NCBI RefSeq assembly: GCF_018141105.1
Contig: NZ_CP054839.1
Location: 3,348,001-3,412,000, forward strand
DNA: 64,000 nt
Reading direction: 5' to 3'
DNA from: Saccharopolyspora erythraea
GTDB lineage: Bacteria; Actinomycetota; Actinomycetes; Mycobacteriales; Pseudonocardiaceae
Part shown: one piece after another, positions 57,129 through 64,000 of the stretch
How positions within the stretch are numbered: the stretch's first letter is position 1
Layout of the letters: each line of letters begins with the position of its first letter
Made by a program: the position numbers and the translations under genes
Notes under the pieces: generated by a model
The model's database searches: none
What the model was told of the DNA's origin: nothing
What the model saw: the letters and a program-made list of their open reading frames with translations, nothing else

Positions 57129-57509
57129 ATGGGCACGCAGCCACTCCGAGTGCTGTTCTGCATCGGCATCAACCAGAACTTCTCCGACCTGCCCACCGAC
57201 GGCATCGGCACCGGCGACGTCTGGACGGCGTTCGTGTCCATGCTGGAGCAGCTCAAGGCACTGCAGGGGGTGAGCTTCATCGGCGACATCGACGACGACT
57301 CCCACATGGTCGGACCGTCCGACGGGTGGCCGTGGACCTGCTACATCCTCGCCGACGTCGACTCACCGGAAACGGTCAAGGCGGCGTGCAACCTCTTGCG
57401 CACCACCCCGGTCGGTGACAGCGGGTCCAAGCTCTGGAGGTTCGCGAAGGTCGAGGCCCGCATCGGCCGTGCCCTCACCGTCCGCGAGGACGTCCACCAA
57501 CCCTCCTGA
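57129..57509 (+). CDS. Small protein between monooxygenase and SDR (IacB-like position)
   Basis: A 126-aa soluble protein (MGTQPLRVLFCIGINQNFSD...). It has no known domain that I recognise. The central DDDSHMVGPSDGWPWTCYIL and DVDSPETVKAACNLLRTTP suggest a small alpha/beta fold. ATG follows GAAAGGA. It is 33 bp after the monooxygenase gene and 19 bp before the SDR gene. Indole-acetate clusters carry a short uncharacterised gene in this place, but I could not compare sequences. Confidence 0.65.
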   Translation: MGTQPLRVLFCIGINQNFSDLPTDGIGTGDVWTAFVSMLEQLKALQGVSFIGDIDDDSHMVGPSDGWPWTCYILADVDSPETVKAACNLLRTTPVGDSGSKLWRFAKVEARIGRALTVREDVHQPS

Positions 57510-57528
57510 CACGCACGGAGAGCACTCG

Positions 57529-58320
57529 ATGAACCAGGACTTCCAGGAAGCCGTGAGAGACACGCCGGGGGGCACCGCTGAGGGGCAGGTCGCCGTCGTC
57601 ACGGGTGGCGCCAACGGACTGGGCGAGGTCATCGTGCGCCGCCTTCACTCCGGCGGCTGCCGCGTCGCCGTGGCCGACCTCGACGGCCATGCCGCTACGG
57701 CGCTGGCCGAGGAACTCGACGGCACCCGCGCCACGGCACGGGGATACGCCGCCGACGTGAGCATCCGCGCCGCTCTGGAGCAACTGCTGGCCGACGTCCT
57801 CGCCGACTTCCACGGCGTGCACATCCTGGTCAACAACGCCGCTCGTACCCAGGCCAAGCCGCTGCTGGAGATCACGCCCGACGAGCTCGACGCCGTCATG
57901 GCGGTGAACTTCAACGGCATGTTCAACGCCTGCCAGATCTTCGGCGCGTACCTCGCCGAGCACGGCTACGGCCGGATCGTCAACATGGCGTCGCTGGCCG
58001 GGCAGAACGGTGGCACCGCGACCGGCGGCCACTACGCGTCGTCCAAGGGAGCGATCATCTCGGCGACCAAGGTCTTCGCTCGCGAGCTCGCTCCCCGAGG
58101 AGTCACCGTCAACGCGGTCTCGCCCGGGCCGCAGGACAGCCCGATGGTGCGCTCGATCGTCGGCGAGGAGAACCTCGAGAGCTATCGGAGAACCATTCCC
58201 GTCGGCAGGCTCGGCAACCCGGCTTTCATCGCCGAGATGGTCGCCCTGCTCGCCTCTCCGGACGCCGCTTCGGTCACCGGCGCCTGCTGGGACGCCAACG
58301 GTGGGCTCTACATGCGCTGA
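57529..58320 (+). CDS. Short-chain dehydrogenase/reductase (IacE/IifA-like context)
   Basis: A 263-aa classical SDR. The cofactor loop is VVTGGANGLGEV near residues 24-35, then NNAA near 103, the catalytic Ser in NMASLAGQNGG and YxxxK in YASSKGA near 165. VSPGPQDSPM follows. An Asp after strand 2 (VAVADLDGH) suggests NAD preference. ATG 57529 has GGAGAG upstream. It would oxidise the hydroxylated product of the monooxygenase if this is an indole-type pathway. Confidence 0.85.
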   Translation: MNQDFQEAVRDTPGGTAEGQVAVVTGGANGLGEVIVRRLHSGGCRVAVADLDGHAATALAEELDGTRATARGYAADVSIRAALEQLLADVLADFHGVHILVNNAARTQAKPLLEITPDELDAVMAVNFNGMFNACQIFGAYLAEHGYGRIVNMASLAGQNGGTATGGHYASSKGAIISATKVFARELAPRGVTVNAVSPGPQDSPMVRSIVGEENLESYRRTIPVGRLGNPAFIAEMVALLASPDAASVTGACWDANGGLYMR

Positions 58321-58393
58321 TGCCCGGAGCGACGATGACGAACCCGGTCCGGAGGCGGTCTCGTACAGCGTGCGTCGCACCCGGACCCGGTTG

Positions 58394-58415
58394 CGGTGAC
58401 GGTGTGCCGTCGCCG
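58394..58415 (+). terminator. Hairpin after the SDR operon
   Basis: CGGTGACGG-TGTG-CCGTCGCCG forms a 9-bp stem (one G-T pair) with a 4-nt loop, 74 bp after the SDR stop. No T-run. Confidence 0.5.
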
Positions 58416-58533
58416 AGTGCGGGTTGTCACGGTCTTCAGAAATCGGTGAACGTGAGCTAGCCTCGGAAGTGCGGCTCCGCTGGAGCCGAAGGTGTGCCGG
58501 GAAGTCTGGTCGGCGTGACGGAAGAGCCCACGG

Positions 58534-61077
58534 ATGGGAGCTGTCATGCTGGCCGGTCAAGCACGTCGGCAGGTTCACGTCATCGATCTCGCTGAGATCG
58601 ATGCGTCCATGGTGGAGCTGGTCGGGGGCAAGGCCGCCGGTCTCGGCGAGATGATCAGGGCGGGGCGCCGCGTGCCCGCGGGTTTCTGCCTGACGACCGA
58701 GGCGCACAGGTCCGGTGCGATACCGGTGGACCAGCTCGTCGATGCCTACACGCGGCTGGGGGCCGGGCGCGTGGCCGTGCGCTCCAGCGGCACCGCCGAG
58801 GACCTCGCCGACGCCAGTTTCGCCGGTCAGCAGGACACGTTGCTCGACGTGGAGGGCGCCGACGGTCTGGTCGAGGCGGTTCAGCGCTGCTGGGACTCGC
58901 TGTGGAGCGAGCGTGCGGTGGCCTACCGCCGCGCGAACGGGATCGCTGACGAGGGCGTGCGCATGGCCGTCGTCGTGCAGCGGATGGTCGATGCGGAGTT
59001 CGCCGGTGTGCTGTTCACCGCCAACCCGCTCACCGGCTGCCGCACGGAGATGGTCGTCGACGCCACGCGGGGGCTCGGCACAGCGGTGGTCGACGGCTCC
59101 GGGATCGCCGATCATTACGTGCTCGACGGCGGCGTGCCGCCCGAGTCCGGTTGCCTCGACCGGCCTAGGCTGCAAGCCCTGCGGGAGGTCGGGGGCCGGT
59201 TGCAGGACTGGTTCGGTGTCCCGCAGGACGTCGAGTGGGCGATCGACCACGACGGCACGCTGTGGCTGTTGCAGTCGCGGCCGATCACGACGCTCTTCCC
59301 GCTGCCCGCGAACGCCGAGGCGAGTGCGCAGCCACGCGCCTACTTCGAGGTCGGCCACATGCAGGGCATGCTGCGTCCGTTCACCCCGGCCGGCATGTCG
59401 GCGCTGCACCTGGCCACCGGCATGTGGTTCGAAGCCTACGGCGTCGAAGCGGACTCCCTCGGTGCCATGGGCGTCGTCGACGCGGGCGGGCGCCTCTACC
59501 TCGACCTGACGGAGTTGTTGCGCAGCAAGTGGTTCCGCGCGCGGCTGCCGGAGGCGATGCACGTCTACGGTCCGCGGTGCGTGGAGATCGTGGAGCGGCT
59601 CCTGGCAGATCCGCGGTTCGCCCCGGAGCGCGGCCTGCCTTTCCGCGTGTCCGCGGCCTTCCGGATGGCGCGGCGCCTGGTGCCGGAGGTGGTGGCCGGG
59701 ATCGCGCGGACGCTCGCCCGGCCCGCCGCGGCCAGGGCGCGTGCGTTCCGCTGCACCGAGGAGATCAGACGCCGGTCGAGCCCACCGCCTGGGCTTGCCA
59801 CCGCGGCTGACCGGCTGCGCTTCGTCGAGGACGTGCAGAAGACGTTCCTGGGGCGTGAGGCGGCGGACCTCGTGTGGTCGTTGATGACCGGCATCCTCGT
59901 CAGCCAGATCCCGGGGAGCCTGTTGAAGGGCATCGCGACCGAGGCGGAACTCAACACCGTGCTGGGAGGCCTGCCGCACAACGTCACGACGGAAATGGAC
60001 CTCGCGCTGTGGCGGCTCGTCCGCGATCTCGACGACGAGCATCGCGAGTTGCTACGCACCACGTCGCCTGCCGAGGCGGCGGAGATGTATCGGGAGGGGA
60101 GGCTGGCCGACATCGGTCTGACCGCTTTCCTGGACGCCTACGGGCATCGCGCTGCGGCTGAGGTGGACATCGGGGTGCCGCGCTGGTCGGAGGACCCCAC
60201 ACCACTGTTCGCCACCATCGCCAACTACCTGCGGATCACCGACTCCGACCAGGCACCGGACCGGCGGTTCGAGCGGGCGGCGGCCGCCGCGGAAGCCAAG
60301 ATCGACGAACTCGTCCGGCGGGCCCGCCGCACGCGGCCCGTTCGAGGACGGCTCGCCGCGTTCTTCCTGCGCCGCACGCGCGAGCTGACCGGTTTGCGCG
60401 AACTGGGCAAGTTCGCCTGGCTGTACCCGCTGGCCGAGACGCGCCGACAGGTGCTGTTGGTCGGCGACGACCTGATGTCGCGCGGCTTGCTGGACCGCGC
60501 CGACGACATCATGTTCCTGGACTTCCGGGAGATGGGGGCCGCGGTCAGGGGCACCGACCAGCGGGAGCTGGTGAGGGCGCGGCGGGCGGTCCACGAGCGG
60601 GAGCTGAGACGCCGCCGCGTGCCCGTCGCGCTGCTGTCGGACGGGACGGACCTCGAAGCCGTCGCGCCGTACCAGCCGCCCGCGGACGGCACGTTGACCG
60701 GGATGGGCGCCGCACCGGGGCGGGCGACCGGCCGGGCGAGGGTCGTCCACGACCCGGCCACGGCCCACATCGAACCGGGCGAGATCCTGGTCGCGCCGAC
60801 CACCGACCCCGGTTGGACGCCGCTGTTCCTGTCCGCGGGCGGACTCGTCACGGAGACCGGCTCGCCCACCGCGCACGGGCCGACTGTCGCCCGCGAGTAC
60901 GGCATTCCCGCGGTCATCTGCGTCCGCGACGCCACGCAGCGGATCCAGACCGGAGACCTGATCAGCGTCGACGGCTCCGCAGGCATCGTGCAGCCGGAAG
61001 GTGAGCGGGAGTCCGCTCCGGACACGGCCTTGGCGCAACGGTCGTCGGCGCAGCCCGGCGCGGAGCAGGATCGGTGA
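58534..61077 (+). CDS. Rifampin phosphotransferase-like PEP-utilising enzyme
   Basis: An 847-aa protein with the Rph/PEP-synthase layout. The N-terminal ATP-grasp spans residues about 25-265 (VAVRSSGTAEDLADASFAGQ, EFAGVLFTANPLTG). A long helical substrate region follows to about 730. The swivel phosphohistidine domain (DPGWTPLFLSAGGLVTETGS, then PTAHGPTVAREYGIPAV) holds the catalytic His near residue 785. ATG 58534 has GGAAGAG upstream; ATG 58546 with GGGAG is equally possible. Members phosphorylate rifamycins using the ATP beta-phosphate, but many have unknown substrates. A collapsed paralogue lies at 35.1 kb. Confidence 0.8.
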   Translation: MGAVMLAGQARRQVHVIDLAEIDASMVELVGGKAAGLGEMIRAGRRVPAGFCLTTEAHRSGAIPVDQLVDAYTRLGAGRVAVRSSGTAEDLADASFAGQQDTLLDVEGADGLVEAVQRCWDSLWSERAVAYRRANGIADEGVRMAVVVQRMVDAEFAGVLFTANPLTGCRTEMVVDATRGLGTAVVDGSGIADHYVLDGGVPPESGCLDRPRLQALREVGGRLQDWFGVPQDVEWAIDHDGTLWLLQSRPITTLFPLPANAEASAQPRAYFEVGHMQGMLRPFTPAGMSALHLATGMWFEAYGVEADSLGAMGVVDAGGRLYLDLTELLRSKWFRARLPEAMHVYGPRCVEIVERLLADPRFAPERGLPFRVSAAFRMARRLVPEVVAGIARTLARPAAARARAFRCTEEIRRRSSPPPGLATAADRLRFVEDVQKTFLGREAADLVWSLMTGILVSQIPGSLLKGIATEAELNTVLGGLPHNVTTEMDLALWRLVRDLDDEHRELLRTTSPAEAAEMYREGRLADIGLTAFLDAYGHRAAAEVDIGVPRWSEDPTPLFATIANYLRITDSDQAPDRRFERAAAAAEAKIDELVRRARRTRPVRGRLAAFFLRRTRELTGLRELGKFAWLYPLAETRRQVLLVGDDLMSRGLLDRADDIMFLDFREMGAAVRGTDQRELVRARRAVHERELRRRRVPVALLSDGTDLEAVAPYQPPADGTLTGMGAAPGRATGRARVVHDPATAHIEPGEILVAPTTDPGWTPLFLSAGGLVTETGSPTAHGPTVAREYGIPAVICVRDATQRIQTGDLISVDGSAGIVQPEGERESAPDTALAQRSSAQPGAEQDR

Positions 61078-61169
61078 CGATCCCAAGAAGGCTGTCCACG
61101 AGTCCGCCGGCTTTGCCGCGGTCGGTGCCCGGATGACGGCACCGACCGCGGCCCACGCCCGTTGCAGGG

Positions 61170-62729
61170 TCAGCCGGTCTTCTCGAGTTTCCGCACCTCG
61201 CCGTTGCGGATCTTGGCGCGGTACTCGGCCAGTTCCCGCTTGACGACGGGGATCATGATGTACAGGCCGATGATGTTGAACAGCGCCAGTGCGAACAGCA
61301 CGGCGTCGGCGAAGTCGAGGACGCTGGTCAGGGTCAGCACGGATCCGACGACGACGAACAGGCAGAACACGACGTTGTAGATGTGCTCGCTGGCCTTGTT
61401 CTTGCCGAACAGGAACAGCCACGCGCGCTGGCCGTAGTAGCCCCACGTGATGATCGTGGACACCGCGAACAGCACGACGGCGATGGTCAGCACGTAGGGG
61501 AACCACGGCAGCACCGTGGCGAACGACTCCGACGTGACGGTGACGCCGTCCGGGGTGTCGCCGCCCGCGATGACGGTGGCCTGGGCGTCCTGCCAGAACT
61601 GGGTCTTGGCGATGACGATCGTCAGGGCGGTCATCGTGCAGATGATCACCGTGTCGATGAACGGTTCGAGCAGCGCGACCAGACCCTCGGTGACCGGGTG
61701 CTGCGTCCGCACCGCCGAGTGGGCGATCGGGGCCGACCCGAGCCCGGCCTCGTTGGAGAACGCCGCGCGCTGGAACCCGACGATGAGCACGCCGATCGCG
61801 CCGCCGAACCCGGCGGCCGGGGTGAAGGCTCCCGCGATGATCTCGACGATCGCACCCGGCACCGCTGTGATGTTTACCCCGATGACGATCAGGCACGCGG
61901 TGATGTAGATGACCGCCATGGCCGGCACCAGCTTGCTGGTCACCGCACCGATGGACTTGATCCCGCCGATGATCACCAGGCCGACGACGATCGCCAGCAC
62001 CACGCCGAACACCAGCGCGGCCCCGTCCCCGCCCAGCAGGCCGGTCTCGCCGCCGGTGACGTCCCGGAGCTGGGCGAAGGTCTGGTTGGCCTGGAACATG
62101 TTGCCGCCGGCGATGGCGAAGAACAGGATCATCAGAGCCGCGAGCACCGCGAGCACCTTGCCGATCGCCGCGCCCGCCGGGCCGGGGATGCGTTCGGCCA
62201 AGCCCTTGCGCAGGTAGTGCATCGGGCCACCGGAGACGGTGCCGTCCGCGTCGATCTCGCGGTACTTCACGCCGAGGGTGCACTCGACGAACTTGGTGGC
62301 CATGCCCAGCAGGCCGCACATGATCATCCAGAACGTGGCACCGGGGCCGCCGATCGTCACGGCGACGCCGACGCCGGCGATGTTGCCCAGGCCCACGGTG
62401 CCCGACAGCGCCGAGGACAGCGCTTGGAAGTGGTTGATCTCGCCGGGTTCGTCCTTGCTCGTGTACTTGCCCCGGACCAGGTCCACGGCGAGTTTGAACG
62501 CGCGGATCTGGATGAACCCGAAGGTCACCGTGAACACCGCGGCGGCGATCACCAGCCACGCCACGATCCAGGGGAAGGTCACACCGAAGACCGTGACCTC
62601 TCCGAACACGACGTTGTAGAAGGCGTCCTTGATCGGTTCGAACGCGGAGTTGATGGTGCTCTCGATGTTCCCAAGCGTCCCGCTCTCGCTGGTGAGCGCG
62701 GGCGCGGCAGCTGCTGATGTCTCGGCCAT
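61170..62729 (-). CDS. Sodium:alanine/glycine symporter (AGCS family)
   Basis: A 519-aa transporter with about 11 membrane helices. Family stretches are visible: FQALSSALSGTVGLGNIAGV and AVTIGGPGATFWMIMCGLLG near residues 103-142, KYREIDADGTVSGGPMHYLR near 155, and GFQRAAFSNEAGLGSAPIAH near 305. It imports alanine or glycine with sodium. It converges on the Rph-like gene. The long N-terminus (about 45 residues) precedes helix 1. Confidence 0.93.
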   Translation of the reverse strand: MAETSAAAAPALTSESGTLGNIESTINSAFEPIKDAFYNVVFGEVTVFGVTFPWIVAWLVIAAAVFTVTFGFIQIRAFKLAVDLVRGKYTSKDEPGEINHFQALSSALSGTVGLGNIAGVGVAVTIGGPGATFWMIMCGLLGMATKFVECTLGVKYREIDADGTVSGGPMHYLRKGLAERIPGPAGAAIGKVLAVLAALMILFFAIAGGNMFQANQTFAQLRDVTGGETGLLGGDGAALVFGVVLAIVVGLVIIGGIKSIGAVTSKLVPAMAVIYITACLIVIGVNITAVPGAIVEIIAGAFTPAAGFGGAIGVLIVGFQRAAFSNEAGLGSAPIAHSAVRTQHPVTEGLVALLEPFIDTVIICTMTALTIVIAKTQFWQDAQATVIAGGDTPDGVTVTSESFATVLPWFPYVLTIAVVLFAVSTIITWGYYGQRAWLFLFGKNKASEHIYNVVFCLFVVVGSVLTLTSVLDFADAVLFALALFNIIGLYIMIPVVKRELAEYRAKIRNGEVRKLEKTG

Positions 62730-62738
62730 TCGAAGAGT

Positions 62739-62981
62739 TCAGCACCGCGTGTTGCGTGTCATAAGTCTGAGATGTCTCGTAAGTGTGAAACCGAGTCCGT
62801 CCCGTTGCATGAAAGTGTTGATCGCTACTTTGTGTAGTCGGACGAATGCGCTTCGAATCCGCCGGATTGGCCCGACTTTTCCTTGTGCGTCAGCCGGAAA
62901 GGCCGCTGGTCGGGTTGCGACGACGGCGACCTGGACGATCACGATGAGGCCGCTGAGCGTGAGGGTGAGTGCGGTCGCCAC
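62739..62981 (-). CDS. Possible 80-aa small membrane protein
   Basis: A GTG-started frame with one clear hydrophobic helix (LTLTLSGLIVIVQVAVVATRP) and a basic C-terminus. No ribosome site is seen. It sits between the symporter and ANTAR genes on the same strand. The helix favours a real gene, but start and length are uncertain. Confidence 0.3.
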   Translation of the reverse strand: MATALTLTLSGLIVIVQVAVVATRPAAFPADAQGKVGPIRRIRSAFVRLHKVAINTFMQRDGLGFTLTRHLRLMTRNTRC

Positions 62982-63035
62982 GAGCAGGGTCCAGAGCCGG
63001 TAGGCGGTGACCCCACCCCTGGCGGGAGAAACCTG

Positions 63036-63764
63036 TCAGGAACCAACCCCTGGTCCGGCGCGGTCGTCCGACAGGTCCGAGCCGTCGCGGCCGACCAGCT
63101 TGGCGGAGACCTCGCGCACCTTCATGTTGGCCGATTGGGAGGTTGCGATGAGCCGGTCGAAGGCCTCCTCGGCGGTGATCGCGTACCGCTGCATGAGGAT
63201 GCCCTTGGCCTGGCCGATCACATCCCGGCTCAGCAGCGCTTGGCTGAGCTGGTCCTCCCGGAGCTTGCCGGAGATCACCACCGCGGCCAGCGCGGCGAAC
63301 AGCTCACCGACGATGCGCACACGCTCGCCGAACTGGCCGGGGCTGCGCGAGTAGAGGTTGAGCGCGCCGAAGGTCTCCCGTCCGACGAACAGCCGAAGCG
63401 AGAGCACGCTGCGCACCCCTCGCTCGACCGCACGCGCGGCGAACGCCGGCCACCGGGGATCGTTTGCCAGGTCGTCGACGACCACCGTGTTCTGCGAGCG
63501 GATGGCTTGCAGGCACGGCCCCTCGCCGAGCTCGGTTTGCAGCTGGTCGCAATAGGCCACCAGCTCGTGCGTCGGGGCCTGCGCAGTCACTTCGCGGCGG
63601 CGCTCGACCCAGCTGATCCCCGCGTAGTCCACCCCGGGCGCCTCGGTCACCGCAGCCTGGGTGATCGCCCGCAATGCGGCTGCCACGTCGGGTGTGCCCG
63701 CCAGCCGGCGTGCTACCGAAGCCAGTGCCCGGGCGAAGTCGTAGTAGTCGGTCTCGTCTGCCAT
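63036..63764 (-). CDS. GAF-ANTAR antitermination regulator
   Basis: A 242-aa two-domain regulator. Residues about 20-165 form a GAF sensor (GPCLQAIRSQNTVVVDDLAN, RSVLSLRLFVGRETFGALNL). Residues about 172-228 form the ANTAR RNA-binding three-helix domain (SRDVIGQAKGILMQRYAITA, EEAFDRLIATSQSANMKVRE). ANTAR proteins bind paired hairpins in nascent RNA and prevent termination. Such GAF-ANTAR proteins are frequent in actinomycetes. No paired hairpin target was spotted nearby. Confidence 0.92.
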   Translation of the reverse strand: MADETDYYDFARALASVARRLAGTPDVAAALRAITQAAVTEAPGVDYAGISWVERRREVTAQAPTHELVAYCDQLQTELGEGPCLQAIRSQNTVVVDDLANDPRWPAFAARAVERGVRSVLSLRLFVGRETFGALNLYSRSPGQFGERVRIVGELFAALAAVVISGKLREDQLSQALLSRDVIGQAKGILMQRYAITAEEAFDRLIATSQSANMKVREVSAKLVGRDGSDLSDDRAGPGVGS

Positions 63765-64000
63765 CCGCGTCTTTCGTGATTACCGCCGCGGCGTGACAAC
63801 ATGACCCGAAACGGGTACACGTCACCCCTGCGGCGGAGCGGCTTTGGCTCAACCGGCTACCGGTGCATGATCATACACAGCGCAGAGGCGGCCCCTGCTC
63901 GCAGTCCAGAACAGACGATCGACAGACGTTCCATGGGCGGTGTCCATCACTCGCCGCCCTGCGCCACGACGCGGATCAGGAGTGGCCGCTGGAGCTCATG

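Noticed and set aside
58321-58533. Rifamycin-associated promoter element before the Rph-like gene
   Set aside because: I looked for the paired inverted element known upstream of rph genes and did not see it.
57475-60042. 855-codon minus-strand frame opposite SDR and Rph-like genes
   Set aside because: Antisense shadow; no motif, and the plus-strand genes are clear.
60052-62745. 897-codon minus-strand frame over the symporter and Rph-like genes
   Set aside because: Out-of-frame reading of the symporter (Arg/His/Gly-rich) continuing antisense to the Rph-like gene.
63765-64000. TGATCA palindrome within TGCATGATCATACA
   Set aside because: Too short to assign. No gene is visible on either side within the window.

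Overview
The window reads as a high-GC actinomycete chromosome. It has many GTG/TTG starts, 1-4 nt start/stop overlaps inside operons, a GAF-ANTAR protein, a CGNR zinc-finger regulator, a GPP34 protein and tandem-Lrp type regulators. The gene mix suggests Pseudonocardiales (a Saccharopolyspora-like organism), but that is inference only. I see no rRNA, tRNA, CRISPR array, prophage or transposase gene. The content is accessory metabolism, with many small regulator-plus-enzyme blocks and several decayed genes.

Layout. 1-2.0 kb: edge of an M20 amidohydrolase, a divergent double-Lrp regulator and a GNAT acetyltransferase. 2.1-4.2 kb: a galE remnant, then a CGNR regulator divergent from an epoxide hydrolase across a twin-operator region. 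4.3-15.8 kb: a galactose/alpha-galactoside block with galK and galT on the minus strand, then divergently an ABC sugar importer (two permeases, a binding lipoprotein and a UgpC/MsmK-type ATPase) containing a GH36 alpha-galactosidase, then an AraC regulator divergent from a Gfo/Idh/MocA oxidoreductase. 16-17.7 kb: an XRE/DUF2975 pair bracketed by two facing arrays of a 19-20 bp repeat. 17.8-22.9 kb: an esterase-tctC-tctB-tctA operon (tripartite tricarboxylate transporter) divergent from a DUF5937/ArsR regulator. 23-25.3 kb: a methyltransferase, a TPR remnant, a hypothetical protein and an SRPBCC protein.

25.6-31.9 kb: an MHS-type MFS carrier, two divergent DUF1254/DUF1214 proteins and a flavoprotein preceded by an acyl-CoA ligase tail. 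Three promoter regions here share a TCAGTTCAA-containing motif. 32.3-36.8 kb: a protein whose C-terminal half resembles SecA NBD1 without a Walker A motif, a secreted I36-like protein, a collapsed rifampin-phosphotransferase paralogue, a VOC protein and a GMC remnant. 36.9-40.7 kb: LysR divergent from an old-yellow-enzyme/FAD reductase, then GPP34. 41-47.4 kb: an amidohydrolase and AbgT transporter divergent from an RpiR regulator and a CocE-type hydrolase, probably for uptake and cleavage of acylated or peptide-like substrates. 47.4-50.8 kb: LysR divergent from a hydrolase-efflux pair. 50.8-53.2 kb: a citrate-synthase-like remnant and a TPR protein. 53.2-55.8 kb: dgdR/dgdA (2,2-dialkylglycine decarboxylase and its LysR regulator) and a PAS stub. 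55.9-58.3 kb: a flavin monooxygenase, a small protein and an SDR, resembling part of indole/indole-acetate (iac/iif) pathways. 58.5-64 kb: an intact Rph-like PEP-utilising enzyme, an AGCS amino-acid symporter and a GAF-ANTAR antiterminator.

The most unusual items are the SecA-like protein lacking a nucleotide loop (32.3 kb), the shared-operator DUF1254 cluster (27-32 kb), the repeat-bracketed xre/DUF2975 segment (16.5-17.7 kb) and the number of gene remnants (galE, acyl-CoA ligase, rph, GMC oxidoreductase, citrate-synthase-like, PAS and TPR). Start sites were chosen by reading Shine-Dalgarno spacing. Functional calls rest on motifs recognised by eye; no database search was run.
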